Origin: Gemmatimonadaceae bacterium
GTDB taxonomy: Bacteria; Gemmatimonadota; Gemmatimonadetes; Gemmatimonadales; Gemmatimonadaceae
Assembly (NCBI GenBank): GCA_013361745.1
Contig: JABFXM010000331.1
Coordinates: 1 to 5,890 of the forward strand
Length of the DNA: 5,890 nt
Direction of reading: 5' to 3'
Notes under the pieces: model-generated
What the model saw: the letters and a program-made list of their open reading frames with translations, nothing else
What the model was told of the DNA's origin: nothing
The model's database searches: none
Part shown: piece after piece, positions 4,445 to 5,890 of the stretch
Layout: each line of letters opens with the position of its first letter
How positions within the stretch are numbered: position 1 is the stretch's first letter
Program-made: the position numbers and the translations under genes

Positions 4445-5890
4445 CTACTCACGCACGAAGTTCGCGAGCGTCGCGCCCACCGCGTCGATCGTGCTCTTCG
4501 CCCGCCAGCGGTCGCTGCCGTTGTAGATGAAGGAGAAGGCGAGGACCTCGCCGTCGAGCGCGGTGACGTAGCCCGCGAGGGAGATGACGGTGTTCGTCGT
4601 CCCCGTCTTCGCGTGGAGGTTGCCTTGCGCCGGCGTCGCGCGCATGCGATGACGCAGCAGCTCGCTCTCGCCCGCGACCGGCAGCGACGCGTGGAAGGTC
4701 GGGCCCCACGGCGCGTTGTGCGCGTAGCTCAGCAGGTGCACCATCGCGCGCGGCGAGACGCGGTCGAGCACCGAGAGCCCGCTCCCGTCCGCGGCGTAGA
4801 CCTCGCTCGAGTCGACCCCGAGCTTGTCCTGCACGAAGCGGCGGAGCAGGCCGTTCCCGCTCTCCGCGGACCCGCTGCCGGTCGCGGCGTGCGCGGCGGC
4901 GCGGAAGAGCCACTCGGCGTAGTGGTTCACGCTCTCGCGGTTCATCACCGCGATCAGTCGCGCGAGCGGCGGCGAGGGGAAGCCGGTGACGCGCGCCGCG
5001 TTCTGTGGGGTCGTGCCGAGGCGGACCGCGCCGTCGACGACGATTCCCTGCGCGGCGAGCGCGTCGCGAAGCGCGCCGGCGCAGAAGAGCGCGGGCTCGT
5101 CGACCACGAGCTCGTAGCGACGCGGCCCCGAGCGCGAGCCGATCCAGCCGCGCGCGTTCACCGCGCCATCGGCGACGCGGCGGATCGAGAGCGAGGCGCC
5201 GCCGGAGCCCTTCACCGTGCGCACCGAGCTCGCGAGGGTGATCCCGCTCGACGACGGCTCGAAGCGCACCGTCGCGGCACCCCCGTCGTCGCTGGGCTCG
5301 ACCACGACCCAGACGGTGTTCTCGTTCAGCGAGAGCGCGGACACGGGAGCGGCGTAGCTGAGGCCGAGGTAGCGCGACTGCCACCCCTCCGGAATCTTCC
5401 GCGGCTCGACGGCGCTCGCGTCGGCGACGATGTCGCCGTGCACGTGCTTCACCCCGGCGCCCGCGATGAAGCGCGCCAGCATCTCGACCGGCGCGTCGGG
5501 GTCGCCGCGGAGGAAGCGGTTCGAGAATCCCGGATCGCCCCCGCCACGCAGATAGAGGTTGCCGTTCAGCATCCCGTTCGCGCCGAGCGGGCCGTCGCGG
5601 AAGACGTCGGTGGTGAACTGGTGGTCGGGTCCGAAGCGCTCGAGCGAGAGCGCCGACGTCATCAGCTTCATCGTCGACGCGGGCTGCATCCGGTCGTCGG
5701 CGTTGCGCGAGAAGAGCGTGTCGCCGCGCGTCAGCGAGACGATGAGCACCCCCCACCGGCCGCTCCGCGCGCCGTCGCCGAACATCGTGCCGACGTCGCT
5801 CGCCAGCGCGCTCGCGCTGCGCGGCGCGCTGTAGCGCGGGATCGCCGGCTCGGCGACGCGGCGCACCCGGCGTGCTCTCGCCCGGCGTCT
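4445..5890 (-). CDS. dacB: PBP4-type D-Ala-D-Ala carboxypeptidase/endopeptidase, 5' end off window
   Basis: This is a peptidase S13 (class C penicillin-binding) protein that removes terminal D-Ala and cleaves peptide cross-links in peptidoglycan. Numbering from the GTG at 5864-5866, residues 60-70 (MQPASTMKLMT) contain the active-site SxxK (Ser64-Lys67). GGGDPGF is at 108-114, ESVNHYAEW (311-319) contains SxN (Ser312-Asn314), ADGSGLS (359-365) is the family segment, and AKTGTTN (419-425) contains KTG (Lys420). These positions almost match E. coli PBP4 (Ser62, Ser306, Lys417), including the long insert between SxxK and SxN. All catalytic motifs are intact. The frame stays open upstream of the GTG to the window edge and no signal peptide is visible, so the true start probably lies outside; the eight extra codons are Arg/Ala-rich. 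The stop is TAG at 4445-4447. It converges with the deacetylase gene, sharing the palindromic spacer. Confidence 0.93.
   Translation of the reverse strand, partial: RRRARARRVRRVAEPAIPRYSAPRSASALASDVGTMFGDGARSGRWGVLIVSLTRGDTLFSRNADDRMQPASTMKLMTSALSLERFGPDHQFTTDVFRDGPLGANGMLNGNLYLRGGGDPGFSNRFLRGDPDAPVEMLARFIAGAGVKHVHGDIVADASAVEPRKIPEGWQSRYLGLSYAAPVSALSLNENTVWVVVEPSDDGGAATVRFEPSSSGITLASSVRTVKGSGGASLSIRRVADGAVNARGWIGSRSGPRRYELVVDEPALFCAGALRDALAAQGIVVDGAVRLGTTPQNAARVTGFPSPPLARLIAVMNRESVNHYAEWLFRAAAHAATGSGSAESGNGLLRRFVQDKLGVDSSEVYAADGSGLSVLDRVSPRAMVHLLSYAHNAPWGPTFHASLPVAGESELLRHRMRATPAQGNLHAKTGTTNTVISLAGYVTALDGEVLAFSFIYNGSDRWRAKSTIDAVGATLANFVRE

Noticed and set aside
4449..5756. Second long minus-strand frame (435 codons) overlapping dacB
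   Set aside because: It is extremely Arg-rich, and the other minus-strand frame carries SxxK, SxN and KTG in the right spacing.

Overview
The window is GC-rich bacterial DNA of about two-thirds G+C. It reads as chromosomal rather than plasmid or phage: there is no transposase, integrase, phage gene, tRNA, rRNA or CRISPR array. Two adjacent genes encode lipobox-type lipoproteins and a third encodes a periplasmic peptidoglycan peptidase, which points to a Gram-negative (diderm) cell. The base composition, the protein style and the heptamer-rich intergenic DNA would fit Gemmatimonadota or a similar GC-rich phylum. That placement is an impression, not a measurement.

Layout. Positions 1-454 hold no convincing gene. 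They contain a strong rightward intrinsic terminator (77-122) for a gene off the left edge, a compound hairpin (215-275), and two diverged copies of one sequence in opposite orientation (1-80 and 232-415). Then comes a small CoA-binding-domain protein on the minus strand (455-901). A 142-base divergent intergenic region follows, then three plus-strand genes: a saccharopine dehydrogenase-family oxidoreductase (1044-2192), a GH5 glycoside hydrolase lipoprotein (2213-3334) and a YdjC/ChbG-like carbohydrate deacetylase lipoprotein (3404-4318). On the minus strand, converging on them, is a PBP4-type D-Ala-D-Ala carboxypeptidase/endopeptidase (dacB, 4445 to the right edge, 5' end missing). Nearly all of the 126-base convergent spacer is one compound palindrome made largely of 7-bp units.

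How the genes may work together. The GH5 enzyme and the deacetylase are both predicted to be membrane-anchored and could act in turn on a polysaccharide or amino-sugar substrate outside the cytoplasm. The PBP4 homologue trims peptidoglycan in the same compartment. The oxidoreductase lies only 20 bases before the GH5 gene, so they may share a transcript, but no metabolic link is evident. The CoA-binding protein has its own divergent transcript.

The protein-coding genes are ordinary members of known families. The less expected signals are in the non-coding DNA: the inverted diverged repeat at the left end and the heptamer-built palindrome with a G-quadruplex motif between the convergent genes. 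I see no evidence for a new defence, mobile or biosynthetic system.
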